DNA of 64,000 bases from an uncultured Flavobacteriaceae bacterium (GCA_943787365.1 CALSMD010000001.1:434001-498000); one strand, 5' to 3'. Shown: positions 26,248-36,347, numbered from the stretch's first letter. The notes: generated from the letters alone by a model not told the origin. Made by a program: numbers and translations.

Positions 26248-27315
26248 ATGAAATCCATACCATCCACATCGTATTCAATTCATTTTAATGAAACATGTTA
26301 CAAAGAATTAAATTCCTATTTAGAAACTTCAAATTTTTCTAAAATATTCATCTTGGTGGATACGAATACGCACACCCATTGTTTGCCAAAATTTTTATCA
26401 AACATTGATATTGATATGACCTTAGAAATCATTGAAATGGAAGCGGGAGAAATCCATAAAACGTTGGATACTTGCACTCAAATTTGGCACAGTCTCTCTG
26501 ATTTGGACGGCGATCGAAAATCATTGATCATCAATTTGGGAGGTGGCGTTGTCACCGATTTAGGTGGATTTGTAGCATCCACATTTAAACGTGGTGTCAG
26601 TTTTATAAATGTGCCTACTTCACTCCTATCCATGGTAGATGCTTCTGTTGGAGGAAAAACAGGAGTGGACTTAGGGACGATTAAAAACCAGATTGGAGTT
26701 ATTAATTTTAGTGACATGGTCCTTGTAGATGTTTCCTTTTTAGAAACACTTCCTGCGGAAGAAATGCGCTCTGGACTTGCTGAAATGTTAAAACATGGAT
26801 TGATCAAAGATGCAGATTACTGGAACCGTTTGTGCGATTTAAAAGCATTAAATATTTCGGACTTAGAAGGCTTGATTCATGAATCTATCATTATAAAAAA
26901 TGAAGTGGTGAAGCGAGATCCAAATGAACAACGCGAGCGAAAACAATTAAATTTCGGTCACACTTTGGGGCATGCGATTGAATCCTATTGTTTGGACAAT
27001 GACAACCTTCAAACTTTACTGCACGGCGAAGCTATTGCCGCAGGAATGATTATGGAAGGCTATTTATCGATGAAGACTTGCGGACTCTCAGAAGAAGATC
27101 TCACGCAAATAAAAAATACGTTTAAAACGATTTACGGTACTGTAGTACTTTCTGAAAACGACAAAAGCTCAATAATTGAGCTTTTGAAGTATGATAAAAA
27201 GAATTCTCACGGGCAAGTTAAATATGCACTGTTAGAATCTATTGGAATTTGTAAGGTTGATGTCATTGTTGAGGATCAGTTAATCGATGAAGCCTTTTCG
27301 TATTACGCTTCATAA
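26248..27315 (+). CDS. aroB: AroB, 3-dehydroquinate synthase
   Basis: Second enzyme of the shikimate pathway, making 3-dehydroquinate from DAHP with NAD and a divalent metal. It has 355 residues. The nucleotide-binding motif reads INLGGGVVTDLGGFVAST, followed by PTSLLSMVDASVGGKTGVDL. Metal ligands are Glu in MRSGLAEMLKHG and the His residues in NFGHTLGHAIES and LHGEAIAAGM. Placement between proline catabolism and an Lrp gene gives no operon partner; it is probably monocistronic. Confidence 0.96.
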   Translation: MKSIPSTSYSIHFNETCYKELNSYLETSNFSKIFILVDTNTHTHCLPKFLSNIDIDMTLEIIEMEAGEIHKTLDTCTQIWHSLSDLDGDRKSLIINLGGGVVTDLGGFVASTFKRGVSFINVPTSLLSMVDASVGGKTGVDLGTIKNQIGVINFSDMVLVDVSFLETLPAEEMRSGLAEMLKHGLIKDADYWNRLCDLKALNISDLEGLIHESIIIKNEVVKRDPNEQRERKQLNFGHTLGHAIESYCLDNDNLQTLLHGEAIAAGMIMEGYLSMKTCGLSEEDLTQIKNTFKTIYGTVVLSENDKSSIIELLKYDKKNSHGQVKYALLESIGICKVDVIVEDQLIDEAFSYYAS

Positions 27316-27321
27316 ACCCAT

Positions 27322-27822
27322 TTAATCACTCAAATCATTAAAAATAGAATGCATCAAACGCTTTTTGTCGTTGATACTTTCTTCTAGTGAAATCATTGTT
27401 TCTGTTCTGTAAACTCCTTCTATTTCATCTAACTTAAAGATGATTTCCTTTGCATGTGTTGTGCTTTTTGCACGAATTTTACAGAAGATATTAAATTTTC
27501 CTGTAGTGATATGAGCAACCGTTACATGTGGAATTTCATAAATACGCTCTAAAACAAATTTTGTTTGAGAAGTATTCTGCAGAAAAACACCTACATAAGC
27601 AATAAAAGAATACCCTAATTTTTGATAATCTAAGGTTAAAGAAGAACCTTTAATTATTTTAGCATCCTCCATCTTTTTTACTCTTACATGTACTGTACCT
27701 GCAGAAATTAATAATTTTTTTGCGATATCAGTGAACGGAACTCTTGTATTGTCAATCAACATATCTAATATTTGGTGATCGATTTCGTCTAATTTTACTT
27801 TAGCCAATTTATTTATTTTCAT
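27322..27822 (-). CDS. Lrp/AsnC-family transcriptional regulator
   Basis: A 166-residue regulator with an N-terminal winged helix-turn-helix (about 10-60; DHQILDMLIDNTRVPFTDIA, ISAGTVHVRVKKMEDAKII) and a C-terminal ligand-binding/oligomerisation RAM domain (VAHITTGKFNIFCKIRAK). Such proteins sense amino acids or other small ligands. Its ligand is not evident; neighbours point to proline, alanine or peptide metabolism only by proximity. A perfect TAAATTTG box lies 25 bases upstream, and it converges on aroB with a six-base gap. Confidence 0.9.
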   Translation of the reverse strand: MKINKLAKVKLDEIDHQILDMLIDNTRVPFTDIAKKLLISAGTVHVRVKKMEDAKIIKGSSLTLDYQKLGYSFIAYVGVFLQNTSQTKFVLERIYEIPHVTVAHITTGKFNIFCKIRAKSTTHAKEIIFKLDEIEGVYRTETMISLEESINDKKRLMHSIFNDLSD

Positions 27823-27846
27823 GATGGTTAATATTCAAGATAAATG

Positions 27847-27854
27847 CAAATTTA
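27847..27854 (-). promoter_or_regulatory. -7 promoter box for the Lrp-type gene
   Basis: TAAATTTG (minus strand), a perfect TAnnTTTG match 25 bases upstream of the start codon. Confidence 0.4.
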
Positions 27855-27880
27855 CTAAATTTTAAACAAAAAAAGAAAGC

Positions 27881-29047
27881 TTATGTTAAATTATTGTTAC
27901 CAAACAATGATATCTTCGTTAAATCTATAGTAATGAAATCGATTTCGTGACCTTCTGACAACACCTCAAAATCAGGATGCGACACTTGTTTGAAGTCTGC
28001 ATCTATATCTAAATGTCCTTGTTTTTCATTCAAATTTCCCACAAAAACGACTTTTGGCTTAAACGTAACTACGCCAGAAGCTAACAATTCTGTATAGTGT
28101 ATGCCTATATCGTTAAATAGTTCTGGAGTTGATGGATTGAGCACTACATTTCTAACGATGACATCGTAAAACAACTTATCATTTTCTGGGATCTCAAAAT
28201 AGGGCTTGTAATGATCGCCTGATACAGTATTGTTTGCAACATAGTCTAAAGCACTTATGAGGGCTAAGGCCATGTATTTTCGTGTTTCTTCCCTGTTGTA
28301 GTCCTTTGGGAAATGACCCGCTTCAAACAGAAGGGTGGGCGTTCCATGACTCTGAAAATAATCTCCTACACAGTTGTCATTAAACCCATCGTCGTAACGT
28401 CCAATTTGATTGGGTAGGTACGGTTGTAAAGCCTGATTCATGATGTGTATAATTTCCATCGATTTCTGACGGGTAGCTGTTAAAGAGCGTTCTTCATTTT
28501 CAGAGGGTGACAGGAAGCTAAGTACAGCAGAGTTGTGTGTGTTTCCTGCACTAAAAATCGTACGTTGACCATGCATATTGAAACAAAAATGAGGTTTAAA
28601 GTCCTCATAAGCCGTTCTTAAAATTTTACTTTCAGACTGAGTCAACACCTTTGCGTCTCTATTTAAATCGATTTGATTGCCGTTTAAACGCGTATAGGCT
28701 TCTGCCCCATCTGGATTAAGGATTGGAATTATAAAAAGCGTACACGCCTCCAGAAGCGTTTTAGAATCGGGTAATTCAAAATAACTAAAGAGATCAAAAA
28801 GTGCTTTTGTGGTCGTGCTTTCGTTCCCGTGCATTTGCGACCATATCAAAATACGCTTAGAACCCGCCCCAATTTGAAGCCCATGAATTGACAATCCAGC
28901 TTCTGAAGTCCCTAAAATGGTTTGTCGAAATTGTTTCGGCAAAGATTTTAACAAGGGTTCAATATGTGAATTAGTGATATAACGGTTTCTTAAAGCTGTT
29001 GCTTTTAAGGAATTGTATTGCGATAAAAAGTAAGAGGAGTCTAGCAT
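27881..29047 (-). CDS. M14-family zinc metallocarboxypeptidase
   Basis: A 388-residue zinc carboxypeptidase-like protein without a visible signal peptide, so probably cytoplasmic. The zinc site is readable: HxxE as WSQMHGNESTTTKALFD, the third ligand His in CFNMHGQRTIFS, and the catalytic Glu in LLFEAGHFPKD. NPDGAEAYTRLNGNQIDLNRD is the typical M14 substrate-binding stretch. A ~90-residue C-terminal beta-rich region follows the catalytic domain. It is transcribed divergently from an XRE-type regulator across a 291-base region with repeated palindromes, so co-regulation is possible. Confidence 0.9.
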   Translation of the reverse strand: MLDSSYFLSQYNSLKATALRNRYITNSHIEPLLKSLPKQFRQTILGTSEAGLSIHGLQIGAGSKRILIWSQMHGNESTTTKALFDLFSYFELPDSKTLLEACTLFIIPILNPDGAEAYTRLNGNQIDLNRDAKVLTQSESKILRTAYEDFKPHFCFNMHGQRTIFSAGNTHNSAVLSFLSPSENEERSLTATRQKSMEIIHIMNQALQPYLPNQIGRYDDGFNDNCVGDYFQSHGTPTLLFEAGHFPKDYNREETRKYMALALISALDYVANNTVSGDHYKPYFEIPENDKLFYDVIVRNVVLNPSTPELFNDIGIHYTELLASGVVTFKPKVVFVGNLNEKQGHLDIDADFKQVSHPDFEVLSEGHEIDFITIDLTKISLFGNNNLT

Positions 29048-29188
29048 GCGTATTTATAAGATTACAAATGTAAACATTCTACCTTTTACATTTGTAAACA
29101 AAATAGATCGCTTTACTATTTACAAATGTATACAAATCTTATACACGATTCAACAGTTTAGATACCCATCTGAAAGTGTATAATTGTA

Positions 29189-29265
29189 TGTTTAATTAAT
29201 CTATTAATTATCAATGTATTACAGGCGCTTATTAAAGTTATGGTTTATTGTTTAATTAATCTATT
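29189..29265. repeat. 17-bp direct repeat, 60-base period
   Basis: TGTTTAATTAATCTATT occurs at 29189-29205 and again at 29249-29265, exactly 60 bases apart. Each contains the palindrome TTAATTAA. They lie between the two groups of TTACA-N2-TGTAA sites and may be additional regulator contacts or simply AT-rich duplication. Confidence 0.75.
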
Positions 29266-29275
29266 TACACTGTTA

Positions 29276-29307
29276 TTTGCATATAAGACACCAATGTGTT
29301 ACATTTG
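29276..29307 (+). promoter_or_regulatory. Promoter of the XRE-type gene
   Basis: TTTG at 29276-29279, a 20-base spacer, and TACATTTG at 29300-29307 match both elements of the Bacteroidetes primary promoter, 32 bases before the ATG. The -7 box is embedded in one of the palindromes, which suggests autoregulation. Confidence 0.6.
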
Positions 29308-29338
29308 TAACCGCCTTATAATGCTACACATGTAAACA

Positions 29339-29743
29339 ATGATAAACACAACCGAATTCAACACCCGACTCAAAAAAATACTTGACTATTATGGTTTATC
29401 GGCTTCTGCCTTTGCTGAAATTATCACGGTACAACGCTCCAGTATCTCACATATATTAAGTGGACGAAATAAACCGAGCTTAGAATTTATCACCAAAGTG
29501 CTCAATGCCTTTCCGGACATTGAACTTTTATGGCTCTTAAGTGGTGTCGGTGAATTTCCTAAAAGCACTGCCCCACTCCCAAAAGTTGAGCCCACGCCAA
29601 TTTCTTCAAACCCTATAACTGCAAATCAAATTTCTGCAAACCCTATAACTGCAATTTCCAATGGAAACGACTCTATTGAACGCATCGTGATTTTCTATAA
29701 GGATGGAAGTTTTAAAAATTATTCAACGAATACATCTAAATAA
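29339..29743 (+). CDS. XRE/Cro-type DNA-binding regulator
   Basis: A 134-residue protein with an N-terminal helix-turn-helix (about 8-65): LKKILDYYGLSASAFAEIITVQRSSISHILSGRNKPSLEF is a canonical XRE fold split over several helices, followed by LLWLLSGVGEFP. The C-terminal part is low-complexity and holds a 10-residue tandem repeat (ISSNPITANQ / ISANPITAIS), then IVIFYKDGSFKNY. This build resembles short flavobacterial HTH proteins. Palindromes surround its promoter, so autoregulation is likely. No phage or plasmid genes accompany it. Confidence 0.85.
   Translation: MINTTEFNTRLKKILDYYGLSASAFAEIITVQRSSISHILSGRNKPSLEFITKVLNAFPDIELLWLLSGVGEFPKSTAPLPKVEPTPISSNPITANQISANPITAISNGNDSIERIVIFYKDGSFKNYSTNTSK
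29600..29657 (+). repeat. 30-bp tandem repeat inside the XRE-type gene
   Basis: Two units starting ATTTCTTCAAACCC and ATTTCTGCAAACCC, period 30 bases, encode the 10-residue peptide repeat of the linker. The frame-preserving length suggests copy number could vary without breaking the gene. Confidence 0.8.
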
Positions 29744-29810
29744 TTTAGATTGCTAATTCCCTTTTGTATTTTTGTAGGATAAAACATTCGAATTTTTACA
29801 TCCAAAATAT

Positions 29811-30179
29811 ATGAAATATCTAATAATATTGAGTGCTTTAGTATTTAGCAGTTGCTACGAGGTAGAACGCAATTGTAAAGATTTTAAAACAGGAACCTTT
29901 GAGAGTACAATCACCATTGATGGGGTTGACTTTAAATCGACATTCTCTAGAACTTCGGAGCTTCAAGTGGAAACATTTAATGGCGCAATAGATTCTACCA
30001 ATGTACGTTGGATCAATGATTGTGAGATGGTTTTCAAAACTATAAACCCTAAAAATCGTGCGGAACAAAAAGACATTCACCTAAAAATTCTAACAACTAC
30101 AAAGGACAGCTACAGGTTTGAATATGGCTACGTAGGCGACACCAACAAACAACAAGGAGAAGCGAAACGTCTTAATTAA
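29811..30179 (+). CDS. Small lipoprotein of unknown function next to parC
   Basis: A 122-residue protein with a lipoprotein signal (MKYLIILSALVFSSC, lipid Cys near residue 15) and a compact beta-rich domain containing two more Cys (ERNCKDF, INDCEMVF). I do not recognise an enzymatic family. Its stop overlaps that of the convergent topoisomerase gene by two bases. A TATTTTTG box lies at 29767-29774, 36 bases upstream of the start. The role in the envelope is unknown; there is no reason to link it to DNA topology beyond position. Confidence 0.7.
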   Translation: MKYLIILSALVFSSCYEVERNCKDFKTGTFESTITIDGVDFKSTFSRTSELQVETFNGAIDSTNVRWINDCEMVFKTINPKNRAEQKDIHLKILTTTKDSYRFEYGYVGDTNKQQGEAKRLN

Positions 30180-32881
30180 AATAAGGTCGTCTGCCCTTCT
30201 TCATCGCTAGCGTCAGAATCTAAATCTGATTCGGAGCTTTTTGACTTATCGATAACTTTAGTGTCTGCAACTGGATTTTCTGAGATAACTTTAGGCGCTT
30301 CCGTAGAAGTTTCCACCGATGTATCTACAACTTCTTCTCCAACAACATCTATTTCATCTGCAGGAATTTCCTCAGCTTCCTCATAAGGCAAGGATTCCAT
30401 CAGGTCAATTTGATTGACTTTTAGCTTCGTTAATTGGTTTCCTAAAGCCGAAACCCCTTTGACACTGATAAACTGTTCAAAATCGATGATTTGATCTTCA
30501 CGTCGTTCTTTACCTCTTTCTTTGGCAAACGACACTTTAGCAACAGGTCGCCAATCGGTAGAAACTATTTCTAAGACGCTAGAGGCATGTTCAGAAATAA
30601 ACACATCTTCTCTGTTTTCGTTTTCAATTAAAAAACGCTTGACATAGTGCTTTTCTTTTTCACCATCGAAATAAATAGCAGATATCGGTTTGTTGGGGAT
30701 CCATTTTTCCAAAACAATCATGTCCTCATCAAAATGGGCTGTGATCTCAGGTATAATCGTTTTAGCAATTCCAGATTGTGTAACAACCAAAATACGGTCT
30801 TCGCCTCTGAACTCTCCTACCAACTCACCACGCCCGTCCACGTTTAAACGTTGAATGGTGTCATCGAACCAAATTTTCCGAGGCTTCAGTGTGCTGACTC
30901 CTTTTTCTTTAAGCTCGATGCGTTTCACGGCATGCTTAGTAACTAGGTTTCCTTTAGAAACCCTTCCTTTTATATTGACATCTGCAAAATCGATGTCCCA
31001 TTTTAATTTCTTAATACTTCCTACTTGACGTAATAAGACCGAAACAACTTCGCCTTCTCCATTTGGATTGGCAGAAAAATACCAGACGTCAGAAGCTGGT
31101 TTTCCTGTCGTCAAATCATATTCACGATCTCGAGTTACCCCGGTGACCGCAAACCGCTTGATATAAGAAGCACCGCCTTTACCATCTTTGTAAATCATAT
31201 TATAAATGGTACGCTTATCTTTTTTCTTAAAAACAGCGACATGAATAATGTCTTTACCAACAAAGGTTTTACTATCTACTTTTGTAATCATCAATTTACC
31301 ATCTTGTGTAAACACAATAACGTCATCGATATCGCTACAATCACAAACGTATTCGTCACGTTTCAGACCTGTTCCTACAAAACCTTCTTCTCTATTGACA
31401 TAGAGTTTTGTGTTTCTAATAATAACTTTTGTCGCATCTACATCCCCAAACGTTTTGATTTCGGTTTTACGCTCTTTTCCAGCGCCGTATTCAGATCTTA
31501 AGCGTTTGAAATAATCAATCGCGTAGGTGATTAGATTTGCTAAAAACCCTTTGGTTTCCGCAATTTGATCTTCCAAAGCATCAATTTTCTGTTGGGCTTT
31601 GTCAATGTCAAACTTAGAAATTCTCTTAATTCGGATTTCTGTTAATCTAGAAATATCTTCTTCTGTGATGGCACGCTTTAAATGTTTTATATGTGGTTGA
31701 AGTCCTTTATCAATCGCACTAATTACACCTGACCACGTTTCTTCTTCTTCAATATCGCGGTAAATTCTATTTTCTATAAAGATGCGTTCTAAAGATGCAA
31801 AATGCCATTGCTCTTCAAACTCACCTAATTTAATTTCTAATTCTTGTTTTAATAATTCTACTGTATGATCTGTAGAACGTCTCAACATTTCGGTGACACC
31901 CACAAAAAGTGGCTTGTTATCCTCAATGACACATCCCAAAGGCGAAATAGACGTTTCACAAGAGGTGAACGCAAATAAGGCATCGATGGTTTTATCAGGA
32001 GATATCCCTGCTGGCAAATGCACTAAAATTTCAACTTCCGCAGCAGTGTTGTCTTCTATTTTTTTGATTCTAATTTTACTTTTCTCGTTGGCTTTAAGAA
32101 CAGAATCAATCAATGAAGAGGTTGTCGTCCCAAAAGGCACTTCAGTAATGACTAAAGTATTTTTGTTGAGTTGTGAGATTTTAGCTCTACAACGGACTCT
32201 TCCGCCTCGCAATCCATCATTATAATTGCTGAAATCTGCCACACCACCTGTAGCAAAATCAGGAAGAATGGTGAATCGTTTGCCTTGAAGGTGTTTTATA
32301 GACGCCTCAATAAGTTCAATGAAATTATGAGGCAATACTTTTGTGGACAGTCCAACGGCAATTCCTTCGGCTCCTTGTGCTAATAACAACGGAAACATGA
32401 CAGGAAGGTTGATCGGTTCTTTACGACGCCCATCATAAGAGGATTGCCATTCCGTAATTTTTGGATTGAAAACAACGTCTAAAGCAAATTTAGAAAGTCG
32501 TGCTTCAATATATCTTGAGGCCGCAGCTCTGTCTCCTGTAAGAACATTTCCCCAGTTTCCTTGCGCATCAATAAGTAAATCTTTCTGACCAATTTGAACC
32601 ATCGCATCGGCAATACTTGCATCTCCGTGAGGGTGGTACTGCATGGTATGTCCAACAATGTTAGCTACCTTATTATAGCGGCCATCATCCAAGTCTTTCA
32701 TCGAATGTAAAATACGACGCTGAACAGGTTTAAATCCGTCTTCAATAGCAGGAACTGCACGCTCTAAAATAACATAGGACGCGTAGTCTAAAAACCAATC
32801 TTTAAACATGCCCGTAACTCGGGTGATCGTTTCTTGATTGTCCGTGTTGTCATTTGTGATACCATCGTTTTCTTCTATCAT
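30176..32881 (-). CDS. parC: Topoisomerase IV subunit A
   Basis: DNA cleavage-religation subunit of a type IIA topoisomerase. It has 901 residues. The winged-helix/tower region carries the active-site Tyr in [13 protein letters not shown] near 125, with QNPHGDAS-like [16 protein letters not shown] upstream. A coiled-coil ([20 protein letters not shown]) follows, then a beta-pinwheel CTD and a long acidic, Ser/Asp-rich tail (residues 840-901) ending [10 protein letters not shown]. Lack of a clean GyrA box and pairing with the 619-residue ParE-type gene argue for topoisomerase IV rather than gyrase. ATGA overlap with parE. Confidence 0.9.
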   Translation of the reverse strand: MIEENDGITNDNTDNQETITRVTGMFKDWFLDYASYVILERAVPAIEDGFKPVQRRILHSMKDLDDGRYNKVANIVGHTMQYHPHGDASIADAMVQIGQKDLLIDAQGNWGNVLTGDRAAASRYIEARLSKFALDVVFNPKITEWQSSYDGRRKEPINLPVMFPLLLAQGAEGIAVGLSTKVLPHNFIELIEASIKHLQGKRFTILPDFATGGVADFSNYNDGLRGGRVRCRAKISQLNKNTLVITEVPFGTTTSSLIDSVLKANEKSKIRIKKIEDNTAAEVEILVHLPAGISPDKTIDALFAFTSCETSISPLGCVIEDNKPLFVGVTEMLRRSTDHTVELLKQELEIKLGEFEEQWHFASLERIFIENRIYRDIEEEETWSGVISAIDKGLQPHIKHLKRAITEEDISRLTEIRIKRISKFDIDKAQQKIDALEDQIAETKGFLANLITYAIDYFKRLRSEYGAGKERKTEIKTFGDVDATKVIIRNTKLYVNREEGFVGTGLKRDEYVCDCSDIDDVIVFTQDGKLMITKVDSKTFVGKDIIHVAVFKKKDKRTIYNMIYKDGKGGASYIKRFAVTGVTRDREYDLTTGKPASDVWYFSANPNGEGEVVSVLLRQVGSIKKLKWDIDFADVNIKGRVSKGNLVTKHAVKRIELKEKGVSTLKPRKIWFDDTIQRLNVDGRGELVGEFRGEDRILVVTQSGIAKTIIPEITAHFDEDMIVLEKWIPNKPISAIYFDGEKEKHYVKRFLIENENREDVFISEHASSVLEIVSTDWRPVAKVSFAKERGKERREDQIIDFEQFISVKGVSALGNQLTKLKVNQIDLMESLPYEEAEEIPADEIDVVGEEVVDTSVETSTEAPKVISENPVADTKVIDKSKSSESDLDSDASDEEGQTTLF

Positions 32882-34737
32882 ACCTCTTCTTCGATAATAT
32901 CAAGTTCAACTTTTAGATTTTCAATAATAAATTTCTGACGGTCCGGTGTGTTTTTACCCATATAAAATTGGAGTAAAGATTCAATCGTGGTGTCAGAATC
33001 CAACATCACAGGATCCAATCGGATGTCTTCCCCAATAAAATATTTAAATTCATTTGGCGATATTTCACCTAACCCCTTAAATCGAGTGATTTCAGGTTTT
33101 GGTTTTAATTTCTGAACGGCATCTCTACGTTCTTGTTCAGAATAACAATAGATGGTTTCTTTTTTATTACGTACTCTAAATAGAGGCGTTTGTAAGATAT
33201 ATAAGTGACCTTCTTTAATAATTTCTGGGAAAAACTGAAGGAAAAATGTAATCAATAACAAGCGAATGTGCATTCCATCGACATCAGCATCTGTAGCGAT
33301 GACAATATTATTGTAACGCAAATCTTCAATCGATTCTTCAATGTTTAAAGCAGCTTGTAACAGATTAAATTCTTCGTTTTCATACACAATTTTTTTGGTG
33401 AGCCCATAGCAATTTAAAGGCTTTCCTTTCAAACTAAAAACGGCTTGTGTATTGACATCTCTGGATTTGGTGATACTACCGGAAGCGGAATCACCCTCGG
33501 TTATAAATAAGGTAGACTCTAGATTACGTCCATTTTTGATATCTCCAAAATGTACACGACAGTCTCTTAGTTTTTTATTGTGTAAACTCGATTTTTTAGC
33601 ACGATCTTTCGCCATCTTTCGGATACCCGACAATTCTTTACGTTCCCGTTCGGCTTGTAAAATTTTGCGCTGAATGGCTTCGGCTGTATCTGGATTCTTA
33701 TGTAGAAAATTATCTAGCTGTGTTTTTAAAAAATCATTGATAAAGGTTCGGACGGTTGGCAGCTCGCCGCCCATATCTGTCGATCCTAATTTGGTTTTCG
33801 TTTGACTTTCAAAAACAGGCTCCATGACTTTAATTGCAATAGCAGAAATGATCGATTTCCGAACATCGGATGCTTCATAGTTTTTACCATAAAACTCACG
33901 AATGGTTTTGACCAAAGCCTCTCTAAAAGCTGCTAAATGCGTCCCTCCTTGTGTGGTGTTTTGACCGTTGACAAAGGAATGGTATTCTTCACTGTATTGC
34001 GTTTTACTATGGGTGATGGCAACTTCAATGTCTTCCGCTTTCAGGTGGATGATTGGATAGGTCATATCCGTAGCATTGGTGTTGTCTTCTAACAAATCCT
34101 TTAATCCGTTTTCACTGAAAAACTTTTCACCATTAAATAAGATGGTCAAGCCCGGATTTAAATACACGTAGTTTTTAAGCATACGTGCGACATATTCATT
34201 TCGGTACTTGTAATTTTTAAATATAACTTCATCGGGCACAAAGGATACTTTGGTTCCTTTACGTCTGGTGGTGTCGTCTAATAAATCTTGATGGTTTAAA
34301 ACTCCTGATGAAAATTCAGCGGAAGCCGATTTCCCGTCTCGCGTCGATTCCACTCTAAAAAAGGAGGACAATGCATTGACGGCTTTGGTACCAACCCCAT
34401 TTAGACCAACAGATTTCTTGAAGGCACGAGAATCGTATTTACCACCGGTATTCATTTTAGAAACCACATCAACGACTTTTCCTAACGGAATGCCTCGACC
34501 AAAATCGCGCACAATGACTTTACTGCCTTGAATGGAAATCTCAATGGATTTACCAGCACCCATGACAAATTCATCAATAGAGTTGTCTAAAACCTCTTTC
34601 AATAAAATATAAATACCATCATCAGCCGAAGAGCCATCTCCAAGTTTCCCAATATACATACCGGGGCGCATACGAATATGCTCCTTCCAATCGAGGGATC
34701 TAATGTTATCTTCTGTGTAATCTGTATTTTGAGCCAT
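32878..34737 (-). CDS. parE: Topoisomerase IV subunit B
   Basis: ATPase subunit partnering the downstream ParC-like protein to decatenate chromosomes. It has 619 residues. GHKL ATP site: [12 protein letters not shown] (Asn/Asp) and [11 protein letters not shown], then [12 protein letters not shown]. The transducer region and TOPRIM domain follow, with [13 protein letters not shown] (catalytic Glu) and [15 protein letters not shown] (metal Asp pair). It ends after the [16 protein letters not shown] motif. No -7 box was found in the 133-base gap upstream. Confidence 0.95.
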   Translation of the reverse strand: MAQNTDYTEDNIRSLDWKEHIRMRPGMYIGKLGDGSSADDGIYILLKEVLDNSIDEFVMGAGKSIEISIQGSKVIVRDFGRGIPLGKVVDVVSKMNTGGKYDSRAFKKSVGLNGVGTKAVNALSSFFRVESTRDGKSASAEFSSGVLNHQDLLDDTTRRKGTKVSFVPDEVIFKNYKYRNEYVARMLKNYVYLNPGLTILFNGEKFFSENGLKDLLEDNTNATDMTYPIIHLKAEDIEVAITHSKTQYSEEYHSFVNGQNTTQGGTHLAAFREALVKTIREFYGKNYEASDVRKSIISAIAIKVMEPVFESQTKTKLGSTDMGGELPTVRTFINDFLKTQLDNFLHKNPDTAEAIQRKILQAERERKELSGIRKMAKDRAKKSSLHNKKLRDCRVHFGDIKNGRNLESTLFITEGDSASGSITKSRDVNTQAVFSLKGKPLNCYGLTKKIVYENEEFNLLQAALNIEESIEDLRYNNIVIATDADVDGMHIRLLLITFFLQFFPEIIKEGHLYILQTPLFRVRNKKETIYCYSEQERRDAVQKLKPKPEITRFKGLGEISPNEFKYFIGEDIRLDPVMLDSDTTIESLLQFYMGKNTPDRQKFIIENLKVELDIIEEEV

Positions 34738-34813
34738 AAAGTGTTTCCTGACAGGACGCTAATATAGTACATCAGCATAAAAAATAAAACCTTTAAAACA
34801 CAAATTAATTAAC

Positions 34814-34846
34814 AAAAAAAAACCAATGTTGTTGAGAACATTGGCT
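34814..34846 (-). terminator. Terminator after ychF
   Basis: On the minus strand CCAATGTT CTCAAC AACATTGG (8-bp stem) is followed by a run of nine U residues, 25 bases after the ychF stop. It separates ychF from parE. Confidence 0.88.
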
Positions 34847-34870
34847 TTCAATTTATTAGTACTTATTTTT

Positions 34871-35965
34871 TTATACATTAAAAAGGAAATGCATGACGTC
34901 TCCGTCTTTGACAGTGTAATTTTTACCTTCCACACGCATTTTCCCTGCCTCTTTCACTTTTGCTTCAGATCCTAAACTTTCAAAGTCTTCATACGCAATG
35001 ACTTCGGCACGAATAAATCCTTTTTCAAAATCGGTATGAATCACCCCAGCAGCTTGTGGTGCAGAGCTTCCTATATTGATGGTCCAAGCGCGCACTTCTT
35101 TAACACCTGCCGTAAAATACGTTTGAAGCGTTAATAATTTATACGCCGAACGGATCAGTTTTGCAGAACCTGGCTCGTCCAGTCCAATGTCTTGAAGAAA
35201 TAGTTTGCGTTCCTCATAGTCATCTAATTCATTGATGTCCGCCTCTGTTCCAACTGCAAGTACCAATACTTCTGCATTTTCATTGGCAACGTTTGTTTTG
35301 ACTAAATCTACATAGGCATTTCCTGAAACTGCCGATGCTTCATCAACATTACAGACATACATCACAGGTTTGTCGGTAATAAATTGGAGGGGTTTTACAA
35401 ATTCTAAATAATCATCTTCAGAAAATTCAAGGGCGCGAATGGAAATTCCAGCTTCTAAATTTTCTTTTATTTTTATTAAAATCACTTCTTCTTTTTGAGC
35501 GTCTTTATTGCCCGTTCGAGAAGCGCGTTTTACTTTTTCTAGTTTTTTTTCAGTGGTCTCCAAATCTTTCAATTGAAGCTCCATATCAATGGTTTCTTTA
35601 TCTCTAATCGGATCGACGGTTTCATCAACATGAATAATATTGGTGTCATCAAAACAACGCAATACGTGTAGAATAGCATCCGTTTCACGAATGTTTCCTA
35701 AAAATTGATTCCCCAGTCCTTCACCTTTACTAGCCCCTTTTACAAGTCCTGCAATATCCACAATCTCCACCGTAGCAGGAACCACTTTTTCTGGCACAAC
35801 CAATTCCTCCAGTTTTGATAAACGTGGATCTGGCACATTGACCACCCCTATATTGGGTTCAATTGTGCAAAATGGGAAATTCGCACTTTGTGCTTTAGCA
35901 TTTGATAAACAATTAAAAAGGGTTGATTTTCCAACGTTTGGCAATCCAACAATACCTGCTTTCAT
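34871..35965 (-). CDS. ychF: YchF/OLA1-type redox-regulated ATPase
   Basis: Obg-family P-loop protein that prefers ATP; linked in other bacteria to ribosome association and oxidative stress responses. It has 364 residues. G1 motif GLPNVGKSTLFNCL, G3 DIAGLVKGASKGEGLGN, a coiled-coil insertion (120-160), YVCNVDEAS in place of the guanine-specifying NKxD (explaining ATP preference), and a C-terminal TGS-like domain (AGVIHTDFEKGFIRAEVIAYEDF). It stands alone with its own promoter box and terminator. Confidence 0.96.
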   Translation of the reverse strand: MKAGIVGLPNVGKSTLFNCLSNAKAQSANFPFCTIEPNIGVVNVPDPRLSKLEELVVPEKVVPATVEIVDIAGLVKGASKGEGLGNQFLGNIRETDAILHVLRCFDDTNIIHVDETVDPIRDKETIDMELQLKDLETTEKKLEKVKRASRTGNKDAQKEEVILIKIKENLEAGISIRALEFSEDDYLEFVKPLQFITDKPVMYVCNVDEASAVSGNAYVDLVKTNVANENAEVLVLAVGTEADINELDDYEERKLFLQDIGLDEPGSAKLIRSAYKLLTLQTYFTAGVKEVRAWTINIGSSAPQAAGVIHTDFEKGFIRAEVIAYEDFESLGSEAKVKEAGKMRVEGKNYTVKDGDVMHFLFNV

Positions 35966-35984
35966 ATCTTAAAAAATTTGATTG

Positions 35985-35992
35985 CAAATGTA
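35985..35992 (-). promoter_or_regulatory. -7 promoter box for ychF
   Basis: TACATTTG (minus strand) is a perfect TAnnTTTG match, 20 bases upstream of the ychF start codon. Confidence 0.45.
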
Positions 35993-36282
35993 ATTATTTA
36001 AATCAACATTTAATCTCTCTGTTTTGATTACTTAAATCTCCTCTTTTTTATTTTTAATCGACTAAATATTAATTTAAATCATTAAAATCAAGCCATTCTG
36101 TTTTATTGTTATTTTTTCATAAAGGCTTAAAAAATGAATTACAATATGTTTGTTTATTATATTTAATATTATTTTAAACGTTTTTTTTTATTGTATTGTC
36201 ACAAACTATACATCAATTATACTCTGTTGTTTTCAGAATAATAGATCATTAGACTACTAATTTGATTATTTTTTTACACTAA
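35993..36282. other. AT-rich gap between ychF and the TonB receptor gene
   Basis: The gap between the two divergent genes is 382 bases, of which this AT-rich middle part holds no ORF, tRNA or hairpin that I can support. The long 5' region may carry regulatory sites for the receptor that cannot be identified by eye. Confidence 0.5.
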
Positions 36283-36318
36283 TATTGAAGATTTGTTAAT
36301 TATATTAAAGTATATTTG
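36283..36318 (+). promoter_or_regulatory. Promoter of the TonB-dependent receptor gene
   Basis: TATATTTG at 36311-36318 is a perfect -7 box, 29 bases before the ATG. An upstream TATTG (36283) with a 23-base spacer or TTTG (36292) with 15 could be the -33 element; neither spacing is ideal. Confidence 0.5.
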
Positions 36319-36347
36319 TTTAACTAATTATTAACAAACTATAACAA

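Larger units (their letters stand above)
29062..29335. promoter_or_regulatory. Cluster of five TTACA-N2-TGTAA palindromes (operator candidates)
   Basis: Near-identical inverted repeats lie at 29062-29073, 29086-29097, 29120-29131 (one mismatch), 29299-29310 and 29324-29335 (one arm mismatch). They fill both ends of the divergent gap between the M14 peptidase gene and the XRE-type gene. Four contain a TACATTTG -7 box on one strand or the other (29065-29072 and 29299-29310 are well placed to drive the two genes), so a repressor bound there would occlude RNA polymerase. Whether they are operators or repeated promoter boxes cannot be decided from sequence alone. Confidence 0.65.
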
